Source: Calliopsis andreniformis (lineage: Eukaryota; Arthropoda; Insecta; Hymenoptera; Andrenidae). Taken from it: DNA of 64,000 nt. A program made the translations under genes and the position numbers. Positions 11,716 to 23,020 of this stretch are shown piece after piece. Under the pieces are notes generated by a model. That model saw only the letters and a program-made list of their open reading frames with translations. It had not been told where the DNA came from and made no database searches. The stretch covers positions 5,124,961-5,188,960 of the forward strand of contig NC_135071.1 of the NCBI RefSeq assembly GCF_051401765.1. The letters are read 5' to 3'. Numbering within the stretch: position 1 is the first letter of the stretch; each line of letters starts with the position of its first letter.

Positions 11716-12183
11716 AAGGGGTAGACTTGTATATTTCAGGACAGCAACATTATCGACAAAATTAGACAAAAACAGAGGTATACGCTATTACACTTTTCTT
11801 CCGTATATTAGAAGATTTTGTTGAGCTGGCACTTTCCAGCTCATTGAACAGAGGAAGATTCAATCGAGCGCGCTCTGGTCATGATTTATTCAGATTCTAT
11901 TGATGTTCAGTAATATGAATGTTCAAAGTAAAGCAAAAATTAACAAATTTACAGCCATGAAATCAAAGCACTTTTAGGTAATTTACAGACTATTCTAAGC
12001 GAAATCATGACTAGAGCGCACTCCACTGAACCTTCTTCTACTGAATAAACCCTTTCCCAGCTTATAATCTTTTAATATCAGAAAGAAAAGTGTAATAGTG
12101 TTTTAGCAATGCTTTTAGCTAGGTTAAGGATAAAACAGAAAAGAAATGACAAGTTCAGTTCGGCTGGTGCACAACAGATGGCG
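11716..12183 (+). repeat. Family A repeat, copy 1, first part
   Basis: Starts near AAAGGGGTAGAC and contains ATTATCGACAAAATTAGACA, as in the copies at 25431 and 48374. It includes a long inverted repeat: roughly 11780-11890 pairs with 11995-12110, sharing TTACACTTTTCTT, CCAGCT, GAAGATTCA and ATCATGACTAGAGCGC. The copy is cut by the Transib element and resumes at 13707. Confidence 0.7.
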
Positions 12184-12219
12184 CACAGTGGTCCGGATCG
12201 AGAAATTTAATGACATTTT
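12184..12219. repeat. Transib left TIR (heptamer CACAGTG)
   Basis: Begins CACAGTGGTCCGGATCGAGA and pairs with 13671-13706 with two mismatches. Confidence 0.85.
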
Positions 12220-13145
12220 GCGAAAAAGCTAATTTGTTCAAATTGATATCCACTGAATGTTTACTGCTTATTAATTGCCCAATAATCCAGAAAATGACAA
12301 TTTTAATATTATTTAATAAAAACTTTAATGATAATGAGCACATAAAGTTGAACGTTTTAAGATAGTACTTTTGATGTTATACAACTGTTTCCTTTCTTCG
12401 CGGTGTTTCTGATATTTTTGTTCAATATTCTCCTTTCATATTTTTTTTAAATAAAGAGTATTCTTGTGAAATACAAAATCATACTTTACATTAATAATTA
12501 CTCTGCGAAATATGTTAAAAAAATAATGCTGAATGAAATACAAAAAATTCTTAATGTTCTCTATAATTATTAAGAAATATCTTTCAAATTCCAAAGAATT
12601 CCACTTTCTAACAAATTAGAATATTTACAGCACACTTTCCTTTAAATAATTATGGAAAAATCATTTCCCCCTGCGTCCCAGTCTTCAAATTATTAGTGTT
12701 TGAAGGTATCAACGTTTTTTTAAGCCGTATAGTTTTACGTACGTTTATCATTCGTATTATTCGTTTTATTTACGTGTAGGCAAAACTCTTCGGAAAATTT
12801 GTGTGATATTGTTGTGAACCTGCAAACGTACGTTACATCGAAAATTTGTCTTTATTGTTAACTGTACAGTGTCCAAATTGGTTTTGAGATTTCGGCAATG
12901 CTCAAAGTAAAACCTAAAGTATAAAGAAGATGCTATTAATGATTTTTCGAAATGTTCAAAAGGGAAAAAGTTACAAAGTATGCCAATATATAAGTTATAC
13001 TTCAAATACGTTTCTCCCTAATAAATATATGTTGAAAATTTGTGACTGATTCTATGACATACTTTGGAAGTACTTTGTTTTAAAATCAAACAGATTTTAC
13101 AAAACTGAAATTAATTTCATACTACATAAAGAATCCCATTTCTTA

Positions 13146-13502
13146 TTGCAGGTTATTTCTTCCCCCTATAAAATAAATATCGAAAAATTTCGTCAATATG
13201 CTGAAGACACAGCAAAGCATTATGTACAATATTACAGCTGGTACTACATGCCGGCTTTTGTACATAAATTGTTAATACATGGAGCAGAAATTATAGAATA
13301 CGCATTGATTCCAATCGGGCAGCTCTCTGAAGAAACTCAGGAAACTAGGCACAAAGATTTTAAAAGAATCAGAAGTAAAAATACGCGAAAATGTTCCCGA
13401 TTAGTAACAACAAACGAGGATATACTGTACCGGTTACTTTTGTCGTCCGATCCCTATATGTATATCCAACATGCGCATAAAATCATGTACAAAAAAAATT
13501 AA
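13146..13502 (+). pseudogene. Transib (RAG1-like) transposase C-terminus
   Basis: About 118 codons without an ATG; a TTATTGCAG tract just upstream could be a splice acceptor or chance. The protein has YYSWYYMPAFVHKLLIHGAE, then PIGQLSEETQETRHKDFKR, NTRKCSR and LLLSSDP. This is the C-terminal block of Transib transposases that aligns with the RAG1 core around its catalytic Glu (the GxxSEExxExxxK pattern). The first two catalytic Asp regions are not visible in 12220-13145, so most of the enzyme is gone. The assignment rests on remembered family patterns; the ends of the element support it independently. Confidence 0.75.
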
Positions 13503-13670
13503 AAATTTAGATCTCGAATTAATAATAAAATAACTTATGTATGCAATAATAATAATATGGTTAAAATAATATTTTTATTATTTTTTCTGAAACCTATTTG
13601 TAGCTTAATATTAGTTAATTATTAAGTCCAAATTGCGTATAAATATCTCTTACGGTTCAAAAAATATATA

Positions 13671-13706
13671 AAAATGTCACTAAATTTCTCGATCTGGACC
13701 ACTGTG
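13671..13706. repeat. Transib right TIR
   Basis: Ends GATCTGGACCACTGTG; reverse complement of the left TIR with two mismatches. Confidence 0.85.
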
Positions 13707-14290
13707 CGACGCCTATTCAAGAGGCTCATGATGCCCAAATCTGGCATGGCACATATTGCAAATTTTCCCCTTCACTACACATATTATCGTACGAGTCGCG
13801 TGCATTGTTCATGTCCCACAAGAAGTCCAGTGAAATATCGTTCCGAGGGACATTGTAAGGTTCGAACAAGAGGTGAGCTTGGCGGTTCGGGCAGCTTCGT
13901 AAAGAAGCTAGAAATGCTTAGGTCCAAGTCGCCGGCAAGCGGTACGAGCCACAGACAATCCGTTTGACATTATAGATATTTTCACTTTCCAACTCGCAAG
14001 GAGACTCTTCGATGCAATCCTCAAAAATTCTTGTAAAATTTTAAAGGATAAATCTAAAAATCAAATGACGACATTCTGTGGAATATTTCGTGCCAATTCA
14101 TCTTTTCTATGAACGATTAAATTAAAACAAGTTTATGTACAATATGATACAATCTAGAAGGGGCGATTCTACGTGTAATAATAAACCAAAAATAAAGAAT
14201 GCAATTGTTTTACAAGATACTTAGTTTCTGAGGAAAATGAATTTAAAGATTTGTCTGGTACACGTACGGAAAAGTAAGTAGTGCCAACGT
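13707..14290 (+). repeat. Family A repeat, copy 1, second part
   Basis: Continues the repeat interrupted by Transib. CGACGCCTATTCAAGAGG and AAATTTTCCCCTTCACTACA match 48850-48940 and 25880-25980. Further on, GCTAGAAATGC, AAGTCGCCGGCAAGCGG and the 14030-14280 segment correspond to 26060-26400 of copy 2. Confidence 0.65.
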
Positions 14291-14762
14291 CATGATAAGG
14301 ACTGATAACATATTTTTAATAATTGTATTGCTTTACATTTACCATTTACATATATTATGGAATGAATTGTTGAAAGTGCCATCTTTGTTGATAAATGCAA
14401 ATCCTTGTTTTCTGAATCAGAAAATCGCGTACTGACATTACGGTGCTCTGCTGTTTTAATTTCTATAAAGCATCTATTATTTCTTCTAACTGCAGAAGAT
14501 TTAGAACGCTTTCTGCGTACACTGATTCTTTCGTACGATTCGATAAATAGCTTAGCATTTAAGAGATTAAAGCATCATAATACGGTAATATCATTCTATG
14601 ATTCTGTGATTCACAAGAACATGGATGCGATATCTGCAACTTGATATCCAATGAATCAACAACAATTGTGCTAGTCAAAACATACAAAGTCTCCTCTAAT
14701 ACGCAATAACCCCAATTCTCTTAGTATCGTTTCTGTCACTGAAACGTTTAGATCATTTCGAG
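14291..14762. other. Unassigned DNA with a weak ORF
   Basis: A 79-codon frame at 14405-14644 does not start at ATG and shows no domain that I know. TGCAACTTGATATCCAATGA at its end has no partner in the window. Nothing else is supported. Confidence 0.3.
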
Positions 14763-15853
14763 ATGAATGCCGTATACGCTAAACGATTCGAAGCGGTCTT
14801 CTTGTGCTATCACCCGAACGGATCTAAAATGAGTGTTAGAGATGTAGCAAAATATTTGCATAAGTCTCGCGAATTTTGTAAATAAGTGGGTGCAACGATA
14901 TAAGGAATCAAAGTGTGTCGATGATCTCTCTGATCGAGGTTCGAAGCGAGTTACGACGAAAGGGGAAGATAAAGTGATTCGGCAGCTTTTTTCGAAAAAT
15001 CTGACACTTTCCATACGTAAAGAACAAACAGTTTTAGCGAAAAAGGGTACAAATATAGGCATGTTAACAATCAAGCATCGGTTGGAAGACAATAGAGTTG
15101 CATGGCGTATTACAATTTCAAAACATGCAATTATCCAAAGAAGCATTAAACATCCAATAAAAGTTCATGTTTCGGGGTGTTTCAACATTCGGGGTGTTAT
15201 AGCACGTGCATTCAATTACACAATCGCATTCAGATCAATGATTTCGCGCCGAGTTAGTGAATTCCAGGATAGTTGGCGATACATGCCCCCCCCCCCCCCC
15301 CCCCCCGCCGTTTTGCCACCCGAAAGGTCGCTGATCGCCAGAATAACCGATGAGTCCAGCGCACTACAGATCGCGAGAGTACCAGAGCTAAACAGTGTTT
15401 GAATAAAAAGTAGTAAAGTTTACGGCGAGTTCCAACTCCTTAACCTGGCCAAAGAATCCAAAATCCTATCTTCTTCGCACCTAACGGCGATCGAAGGTAG
15501 AATACGCTAGCTCTAGCAAGTGAACGAAAGAGTGACAGCAGGGGCTTAAATTGTACAAAAGGGGTCTCCTAGTATCGGTGAAACATTGGTTTGATGGAAC
15601 CAGAGACCAGTGGACACGTCAAGAGGGCGACGATCCCAAACACCGAAGTCATCTTTGTATAGAATGGAAAACAGGGAACGGTATTAACGTCTTAGATTGG
15701 CCATCTCAGTCCCTCGATGCCAATTCAATCGAAAATGTTTGGTCTGTTATGAAATATAAACTCCGAGGAAAACGTATTTTAAAATTGAAAACACTAGTTC
15801 GTCGTATTCCAGAAGTATGGAGATCTCTTCTTGTCTCATATGCCGGAAAGTAG
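14763..15853 (+). pseudogene. Tc1/mariner-type transposase relic
   Basis: The ATG at 14763 opens MNAVYAKRFEAVFLCYHPNG, a helix-turn-helix start, which stops at TAA after 40 codons. A frameshift leads to the continuation with DDLSDRGSKRVTTKGEDKVI and later TIKHRLEDNRVAWR (14890-15120). A short piece with HPIKVHVSGCFN follows at 15150-15190. After about 300 bp of foreign DNA the C-terminus returns at 15551-15853, with NDPKHRSH-like DDPKHRSHLCIEWK and WPSQSLDANSIENVWSVMK, the second Asp and third acidic region of the DD(D/E) set. Frameshift, insert and substitutions make it inactive. Clear TIRs were not found. Confidence 0.75.
15222..15545. repeat. Insert with a 21-C run in the transposase relic
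   Basis: Interrupts the transposase. It contains an uninterrupted run of 21 C at 15286-15306, an AATAAA at 15402, and text (CGGCGAGTTCCAACTCCTTAACC) that resembles the 3' edge of the LTR-like repeats at 23605 and 45531 (TTTCAACTCCCTAACCGCAC). It may be a decayed LTR, but its ends are not resolved. Confidence 0.4.
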
Positions 15854-16560
15854 GTTGAAAGTATGCTCAGACATTCTCAAGCAATAAATAATCACTAATA
15901 GTGGTGATTGGACACATTATTAAGTGAGTGCGTATTAGTTTTATAGATGTAACTTCGATCTATGTAACATTGTTTACGAAAAAGATTTATTTTCACTGAG
16001 ATACCGTGTCCGAGCGTGGACACGGTATATGTATCACGCGTCCTCCCACATTTTGTATCAGACTTGGACATTATTTGAATTAACATTTCGAATATATTTT
16101 TATTCTTAGCATCTTCGAATGAGAATTACAAATAAAATAAAATTATGTCAAAATAACGGATAATTTTTTAGTTAAATAGAAACTTATTTAAATAACTTCT
16201 CAAATAATTATTAAACATATTGCAATGATATTTACATGTGCCAATACTGCTTAATTTGGAAAGTAATTCGCCGCGGAGTTATTAACGAATAAAGTTCAAA
16301 AATTTATACACGAAATATGAATAACAGTTTTATTCGATAAACAATTACTCGTTGGTTACGAATAAATCTGTACTGACATCCGTTATTCGGAAATAAACTT
16401 TATGAATTTATTCCTCACTTTTTATCCCTTATTCTAAATAAAATATGCTCAACTCTGCCTTCCTATGGTTAGAATTTTATAGTCTCCTAAGGAATGCGGT
16501 TGAATATCCGCAGATGATAATTATTTTCTTATAATGAAAGATTCCAAGTACGATACACAG
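15854..16560. other. Unassigned AT-rich DNA
   Basis: No gene recognised. A local palindrome lies at 16005-16026 (TACCGTGTCCGAGCGTGGACACGGTA). Confidence 0.4.
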
Positions 16561-16564
16561 CATG

Positions 16565-16800
16565 GAAAAATTTTTTTTTTAAATATTTGAATTGCATGTA
16601 ACAGCATTTCACAAATATTATAATTTTTATACACAAATTTTCATTTATAAATCCATATCTAACTGATATATTTGAACTTCTACCAACAACCTCCAAAAAC
16701 AGAACTGTACTAACTGCTGTGAAGATGTTGTGACTTGTATTAATTTTACACAGTTAAATTGTTTATTGTTAATTTAAAACATTTATATGTAATTCTAATT
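16565..16800 (+). repeat. Family G repeat copy
   Basis: AAATATTTGAATTGCATGTA, then ATTATAATTTTTATACACAA and TTTATAAATCCATATCTAAC match 28465-28560 directly and 28825-28935 and 52085-52180 in inverted orientation. Non-coding. Confidence 0.6.
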
Positions 16801-16830
16801 TTCCGTTAAACCTACATACAGATACATGTA

Positions 16831-18203
16831 TACAGGGTGTTCCACATAAGGTGCCGGAGACGAAAAAACCTTTTTCTTTGGAAAAATATTCTCTGAAGCT
16901 TTGTTAACGAGTTATTAACGAAAAACATCGACCAATCAGAGAGCGCCTATAGTCCCAGAGCACCTGTCCGGTGACAGGGCACAAGCTACGTGTAGCGTTT
17001 ACTACTCGCCGTGCTCGAGCGTTGTACAAGAAACTCAAGATCTTTACGTTATTATCCAAATTTTCTTAAACTATTGAAATAAAAATTCTGGAAAAGATTA
17101 GGAACACGTTAGCTATTGCGACACATATTATGGAATTTTTTCAGATTTTTAAATTAATTATCCAAGTTGTGAAAAATAAAAAACGAGGAAAAAGAATTTA
17201 AAAATGCCAATTTAGTATTGTAGCAAAACTGGATTTACGATAATATTAATTCATTACATAAATATCACTAATACCATTGTGTAACATTTTTTTCACAGTC
17301 TTTAACTTGACACGCCATACTAAAAAAATAAAAAGTAATGTTTTCGTAGTTCCTACGAATCGTATATTATTTTACTGTGTATCAAAACATTGAAAATTGT
17401 ACAAAAATACTTATTTCATAAGGAATGAACGAAAATTGGACGTATTAGTTGCTGTAATCGGTAAAAACTACGGAAACACCGATTTCTATTTTTTAATTAT
17501 GATGGATCAAAGCAAAAAATGTTTAAATAACTAGAGGTTAATAATATGACTCCCTCACTCGAAAGTAAAAGTAAAACTTACCCATTCGGAAAGAAATTCA
17601 CCTGCTGTTTGAACAATTGTTGTTCTGAGTCACTGTGCCGATCCCGGTCGTTGGGGGATGATGCCCGGTAATGTGTACATTGTAGCTGTAGCACAGGGTC
17701 TGCTGATCGCAGGTATATTATACCGCACGAAGCCACCTTGCATTTATGACACTTCGCGGTCACCAACACTGATCACTTTACCAAGCAAGCACTTGACCTT
17801 TTAACGATCGACAATTGCGACACGCATCGAATCAAAATCCCCACAATCGTGGATTATTTTGAAACGTTACGCGGCGCGGTATTCGCAACGCCGTGGCATT
17901 CCGTAAATAAAACCAAGATGTTACACAGTTCGGCGGCGAAATTACGATCGATACTGACGATTTTTTCCGAAGTATCTTTTTTCACACCCTCACATCCTTC
18001 CAGCGCGACTTCTCGGGGTGTAGCTTCGTCGAAATACTCGAATTTGATTTGTTAGTTGATACCAATGAGGTTGGATCTTCCTCGGTTACTTTTTTTAGTG
18101 GAGGTGGTAGTCTCCTCTTCGAGTCGAAAAAGTCGCAAGCAAATTCATGGGGAAAAATAAAGGCATATCGGATTAGTGTAGGAGACCGTAACGAGTGTAG
18201 GGT
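16831..18203. repeat. Left arm of the family T element
   Basis: Inverted partner of 21083-22326, with scattered substitutions and indels. Innermost match is TAACGAGTGTAG at 18190-18201. It holds no convincing gene. Confidence 0.75.
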
Positions 18204-18511
18204 GGTCCTTATTTTTTGACTTTTGAAAAATTGTCGCGGCACCCTGTCATATGATTCTCTACTCTAAAATATAAACTAATATTTTTTTATTTAATTTTTG
18301 GAAAGGTTTTAGAGGTCGCTACCAGCAGTCAAACTTTCAGAAAAAGCATTATATGGCCATTTAAACCATGAATCCGACTAATTGATTCCAGCATGTTTAT
18401 TAGCCCATTTTAAAGTCAAATAGCATATAGAGAGACTCACTTTGGTCAACCCCTTCCCCTACTCCTTTTCTGTGCCTACACGTCGCGGTTGAGCCCCATC
18501 CCGCTCTTCAG

Positions 18512-20330
18512 TTGTCCTTAGCGAGAGAACGCACATTTATTTTCCTAAAGCATACGTATTTGTTTCAACTTGTCATGGCGTCCACAAGTAGTGGCGTGAG
18601 TTTACTAACTAAAAATAAAACCAACATTTGGCTTATTGGCCAGTCATTACCAAATCTGAATCAGTCAAAATTGCCTTTTATTAGTGAAGTATTACGTTTA
18701 TTTTTTTATTACAAAAGCAAAGAGAAGAAAACCATTCGTGATGCTGCGACTGTGGCTGCATGCGAAGTGATAAATTTGTGGGAAAAAGCTAGTATACCAA
18801 CAAGATTGAAAAAGCATATAATCAGTAAAATAGAACAACACTTCAAAGAGTGGCAGAATCTGAAAAAAAATAAAGAGAATAAGAAAAAACGTTCGAAAGT
18901 ATTAAAGAAGAAAGAACAAGACTAGCAATAAAAATTAGAAGATTTGTTTGATATTGCTCACTCTGAAGCTTTAAGTATTATGACTACAGAAGAGGATAAG
19001 CAGTTTTTATTAGCACAACAGAAAGGTCGCCAGGGTTTAATTGGTTCAGTAGATAAAAAAGTTTAAAAGAAAGTGAGGAATCGAAACGGAAAGCAGAACG
19101 TCTTCAAAAATTACGTGAACGTGAAAACAGAAGTATCTCGGCTTTGACAGAAAAGTGCTTACTTTCTTCTCCTTCCACCAGCGAAGAAACAACTGTATCT
19201 AATTTCGAAGTCTTATCAGAATCTTCAAAAGCGCAACCGCCACAAAAGCGAGCTCGAAAGGACATAATTAATAGCCACTTAGCTGCTAGCCTTGATGTCT
19301 CTAAATTAAGTGACAGAAAAGCAGCTGTGGTCGTAGCATCTACTTTGAAAAGTGCAGGATGTGACCCTTCAGAGTTTAATGTTAATAGATCTTCCATTCG
19401 TCGACAGCGTTTGAAAAATTGGAAAGCAATAGCAGAATCTCTCAAAAGCGAGTTCAAACCTGATTTGCCATTAACAATTCATTGGGATGGAAAGTTAATT
19501 GAATATATTAGTGGACACGAAATTGTAGATCGTCTGTTAATTTAGGTATCAGGACATGGGGTCGACCAGCTTCTAGCGGTTCCAAAATTGGATCGAGGAA
19601 CAGGCGAAGCATGTGCATCAGCTGTCTATGAAACAATAAATTCATGGGACTTGTGCGATAAAGTAAAATATTTATGTTTTGACACTACAGCCGTAAACAC
19701 CGGTTTGAGAAATGGAGCTTGTATTCTTCTAGAGCAGAAAATAGAAAAAGATACGCTTTTGCTTGCTTGTCGACATCATATAATGGAAATTATGTTAGAA
19801 GCTGTAGTGAGTCAATCGCTCCGTCTGTCTACTGATCCTGATATACAACTGTTTAAAAGGTTTAAGAACAACTGGGACAAAATTGACCAAAGCAATTATA
19901 AAACAGTAATTTCTGATACCACGTCCTCAAACATCGTAGAAAATGTTGCAGCAGACAGGATTTCTTTCGCACAGAAACAGCTACAAGTATATCAACCTCG
20001 AGATGATTACAAAGAGTTGTTGCATCTCACAATCATTTACTTGGGAGAAGTTCCTGAAAAAGAGATTTCATTTAGGAGGCCTGCTGATCTTCACCTGCTA
20101 GATGGATGGCGAAAGTTTTGTATTATTTGACGATTTTCCTATTTAAACATCAATTTAAACTGACGAAAAAGGAACAGAAAGCTGTGAAAGATATATTTAT
20201 TTTCACAGTCATGATATATAAAATACTGGTTTCAAGCCTCTGCCGGATGGTCAGCACCGAGAAACGACTTACAATTATTAAAAGACCTTACAGACTTACA
20301 AAGTATAAATCAACCGATGGCCACTATGAT
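18512..20330 (+). pseudogene. Unclassified transposase of the family T element
   Basis: Several consecutive frames give one long protein pattern. Its N-terminus has SLPNLNQSKLPFISEVLRLF and a basic coiled segment (to a TAG at 18923). DLFDIAHSEALSIMTTEEDK follows (18940-19065). Then comes LTIHWDGKLIEYISGHEIVD (19470-19540), a TAG at 19543, and VSGHGVDQLLAVPKLDRGTG, LCFDTTAVNTGLRNGACILL and LLACRHHIMEIMLEAV (19546-19810). After a frameshift near 20095 come the FKHQFKLTKKEQKAVKDI block and a NDLQLLKDLTDLQ remnant (20255-20300). The spaced Asp residues in HWDGK and CFDTT suggest an RNase H-like DDE enzyme. I recall similar unannotated proteins from arthropods and Hydra but cannot name the family. 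Two in-frame stops and at least two frameshifts kill it. Confidence 0.7.
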
Positions 20331-21082
20331 CATCCGATGTTTGTTTCCCTCTTCCCCAATTTTCGTAAACCTTTTCGACCAATAGGGGAAACCTACCTGT
20401 GTAGTAAAGATTTGACGAATCTTTTACATGCACGTAAATGCATTTCAGGTACACCTAGAATCAGGATCTCCTTTATAAACCGCTTGGAAATTAAATTCAA
20501 TAGAATGACAAACCGTTTTCTGGTTTTGCCGTTTAAATACAAAATATAAAATAAGTTATTTTTCCGTATCATTTTCCTATCCTTCCCATAAAAAGATTGA
20601 TCTGTATTTCTTTTCTTTCGAAATATTTCAACGAATATCTGTTTATTTGTTCGATTTTGTTTTATAAAAATATTTTGAAAGGTAGCAGGGTAAATAGAAA
20701 TAATAAATTGGGGGGTTTATTGAGTAATAATACAAGAATAACTGTACGGTCACTACATGTGCAGCGTGATAAAAAGCAAGGCTCGGTCGCAGGACGCAGA
20801 CATCGATATAGTTAAAGGGATTCGAATATAATTAATGTATTTAACCCTCGACGCGACGACGAGTTAGTCTCTGCCAGACAATCGTTGACGAAATGTTTAA
20901 GGGCAAAAGAGTTTCCCCAACTCGCTTTTTAACAACGAGCAATTCCATATTTCATCCGTCCGAATGCATCGAAATGACTTCCATGGTAAGCGCGACGCAA
21001 CCCTCGCGGCCTTCGGTCTCGGGTATGGATGGCTCCTTCGAACTAGGCAGGGCAATACCTGTGATTATAAACGGCCACATCT
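20331..21082. other. Interior 3' region of the family T element
   Basis: No further transposase motif. Positions 20840-21080 are less AT-rich (GACGCGACGACGAGTTAG, CCTCGCGGCCTTCGG) and include an 86-codon frame at 20893-21153 with no domain that I recognise. Confidence 0.35.
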
Positions 21083-22326
21083 GCGAGACACTCGTTACGC
21101 TAATCCTCCTAGTCTCCTACGCTAATCCGATATGCCTTTGCTTTTCCCCCTGAATTTGCTTGTGACTTTTTCGACTCGAAGGAGAGACTACCACCTCCAC
21201 TAAAAAAAGTAACCGAGGAAGATCCAACCTCATTGGTATCAACTAACAAATCAAATTCGAGTATTTCGACGAAGCTACACTCCCAGAAGTCGCACTGGAA
21301 GGATGTGAGGGCGTGAAAAAAGATACTTCGGAATAAATCGTCAGTATCGATCGTAATTTCGCCGCCGAACTGTGTAACATCTTGTTTTTATTTACGGAAT
21401 GCCGCAGAACGTTTGAAAGTAATCGGTTGTCGGTCATTAAAAGGTCAAGTGCTCGTTTAGTGAAGTGATCAGTGTTAGTGACCGCGAAGTATTGTAAATG
21501 CAAAGTGACTTCTTGTGCTGTTGTACCTGCGATCAACGCTACCTGAGCATCATCCCTCAGTGATCGGGATCGGCATAGTAACCCAATGGAGCAAGTGTTC
21601 AGGCAGCAGGTGAATTCTTCTCCGAATGGGTAAGTTTTACCGATAGTAATTACTCATATTACTATAGTCATATTATTAATCTCAATTCATTTAAACATTT
21701 TTTGCTTTGGTCCGTCGTAATTAAAAAAATAAAAATCAATGTTTCCATACTTTTTACCGATTACAGCAACTAATACGTCCAATTTTTGTTCATTCATTAT
21801 GAAATAAGTATTCTTGTAGAGTTTTCAATGTTTTAATACACAGTAAAATAACGTACAATCCGCAGGAACTACGAAAACATTGCTTTTTATTTTTTTTACT
21901 ATGGCATTACTTTACTAAATCGGCATTTTAAAATTCTTTCTTCTCGTTTTTTATTTTTTACAACTTGGATAATTAATTTAAAAATCTGAAAAAATTCTAT
22001 AATATATGTCTCAATAGTTAACGTGGTCCTAATTTCTTTCATAATTTTTCATCCAATAGTTTAGGAAAAATTGAGCATTGACGTAAACATTTTGAGTTTC
22101 TTGTATAAACCTCGAGCACGGTGAATAGCAGACGCTCCGCGTAGCTTGTGCCCTGTCGCTGGTCGGCCGAGCGCTCGCTATTCGCGCTCTCTGATTGGTC
22201 GGGGTTTTTCGTTAATAACTCGTTAACAAAGCTTCGGAAGATATTTTTGCAAAGGAAAATGTTGTTTAGAATCACCCCAGGAATCTCCCATTTCCGGCTC
22301 CCGCACTTAGTTTGGGACACTCTGTA
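21083..22326. repeat. Right arm of the family T element
   Basis: Reverse-complement partner of 16831-18203. Inner edge GACACTCGTTACG, outer edge GGGACACTCTGTA. Confidence 0.75.
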
Positions 22327-23020
22327 TAGCGTGTTTGCATAACCCTTGCGTTATCGAGATAATTGATGGACAATTATATGTTAGATGATAATGACGGTCA
22401 ATATAACCTCACATTTATATAATCACATATAATATAACATCATATTATCTTATGATTTTATTAATATTGTTCCGTTCGAAGAGGCAATCGTGTTTATTGC
22501 TGCGAGATGTGGGAATCCGAGTTTCTTGTAAATACCTTGTGTATTCATCCGTACTTTCAAAAATTCCGCATCTGGCAGAATAAAGTAATTTCGTGCTTTC
22601 TTCGAACAGAGTGTTACTCCCTAATAACCATCGAGGGCCGTATTGCCCCGCAATCGGTGTCTTCGCCAGTTCATCCTTTTCGGACTCAGAGGATTGACGC
22701 TAACTCGCGGGACAATACGGCCATAAAAACATTCGGAAAATACGCGCGTGGGCCTACTCAAGCCACGCTATTCCGGGGTTCGTTCTTCCTCCCCAATTTT
22801 CGCGACCTTCGACCTAAAGGAGACGTCTCCTCCACCTTCGTCGCGAGGAAATCAGGGCGGTTCCTTTGCCCCCGTCAGAGTGACTAGGAAGATCTTCCTT
22901 CTTTGGGTCAAAGGCCAATCAATGCCGATTTGTTTTGGCGTGCAAAATCGGTGATGCCCTTAAAGTCGCGCATTTTGGGGGATGTAAGATGATGAAGAAC
23001 GGACTCCGGAAAAAACGAAG
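22327..23020. other. Unassigned, partly GC-rich DNA
   Basis: Positions 22600-22980 rise in GC. They contain the near-mirror pair GGGCCGTATTGCCCCGC (22636) and GCGGGACAATACGGCC (22706), an inverted repeat of about 15 bp. The stretch probably belongs with the LTR-like sequence that ends at 23605, but the left border is not found. A 126-codon frame at 22507-22887 matches nothing that I know. Confidence 0.35.

Larger units (their letters stand above)
12184..13706 (+). mobile_element. Transib transposon with RSS-like ends
   Basis: Terminal inverted repeats of 36 bp (34 matches) at 12184-12219 and 13671-13706 start CACAGTGGTCC. The first seven bases are the V(D)J recombination-signal heptamer. The element splits a family A repeat. 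Flanking pentamers TGGCG (12179-12183) and CGACG (13707-13711) are each aligned with the same spot in uninterrupted copies, consistent with a diverged 5-bp CG-rich target duplication as known for Transib. The interior carries a Transib/RAG1-like transposase C-terminus. Total length 1523 bp, about half of an autonomous Transib, so it is a deleted copy. Confidence 0.8.
16831..22326 (+). mobile_element. 5.5-kb transposon with kilobase-scale TIRs (family T)
   Basis: The left end TACAGGGTGTTCC (16831) and right end GGGACACTCTGTA (22326) are mirror images. Inverted similarity continues inward for about 1.37 kb on the left (to about 18203) and 1.24 kb on the right (from about 21083). Shared stretches include GTTAACGAGTTATTAACGAA, AGTTTCTTGTA, CAAAGCAAAAAATG, ACTCGAATTTGATTTGTTAG and GAGGTTGGATCTTCCTCGGT. 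Between the arms lies a broken transposase-like gene. Shorter relatives of the ends occur at 5990, 23905, 27880 and 29313. TA on both outer sides fits a TA target, but a duplication is not proven. The superfamily is not recognised. Confidence 0.75.

Noticed and set aside
12179..13711. hAT element reading of the 12.2-13.7 kb insertion (tip CAGTGG)
   Set aside because: An 8-bp duplication does not fit the flanks, whereas the CACAGTG tip, a 5-bp duplication and the RAG1-like ORF fit Transib.
14748..15146. Minus-strand frame of 132 codons
   Set aside because: It is the shadow of the Tc1/mariner-type transposase on the plus strand, which has recognisable motifs.
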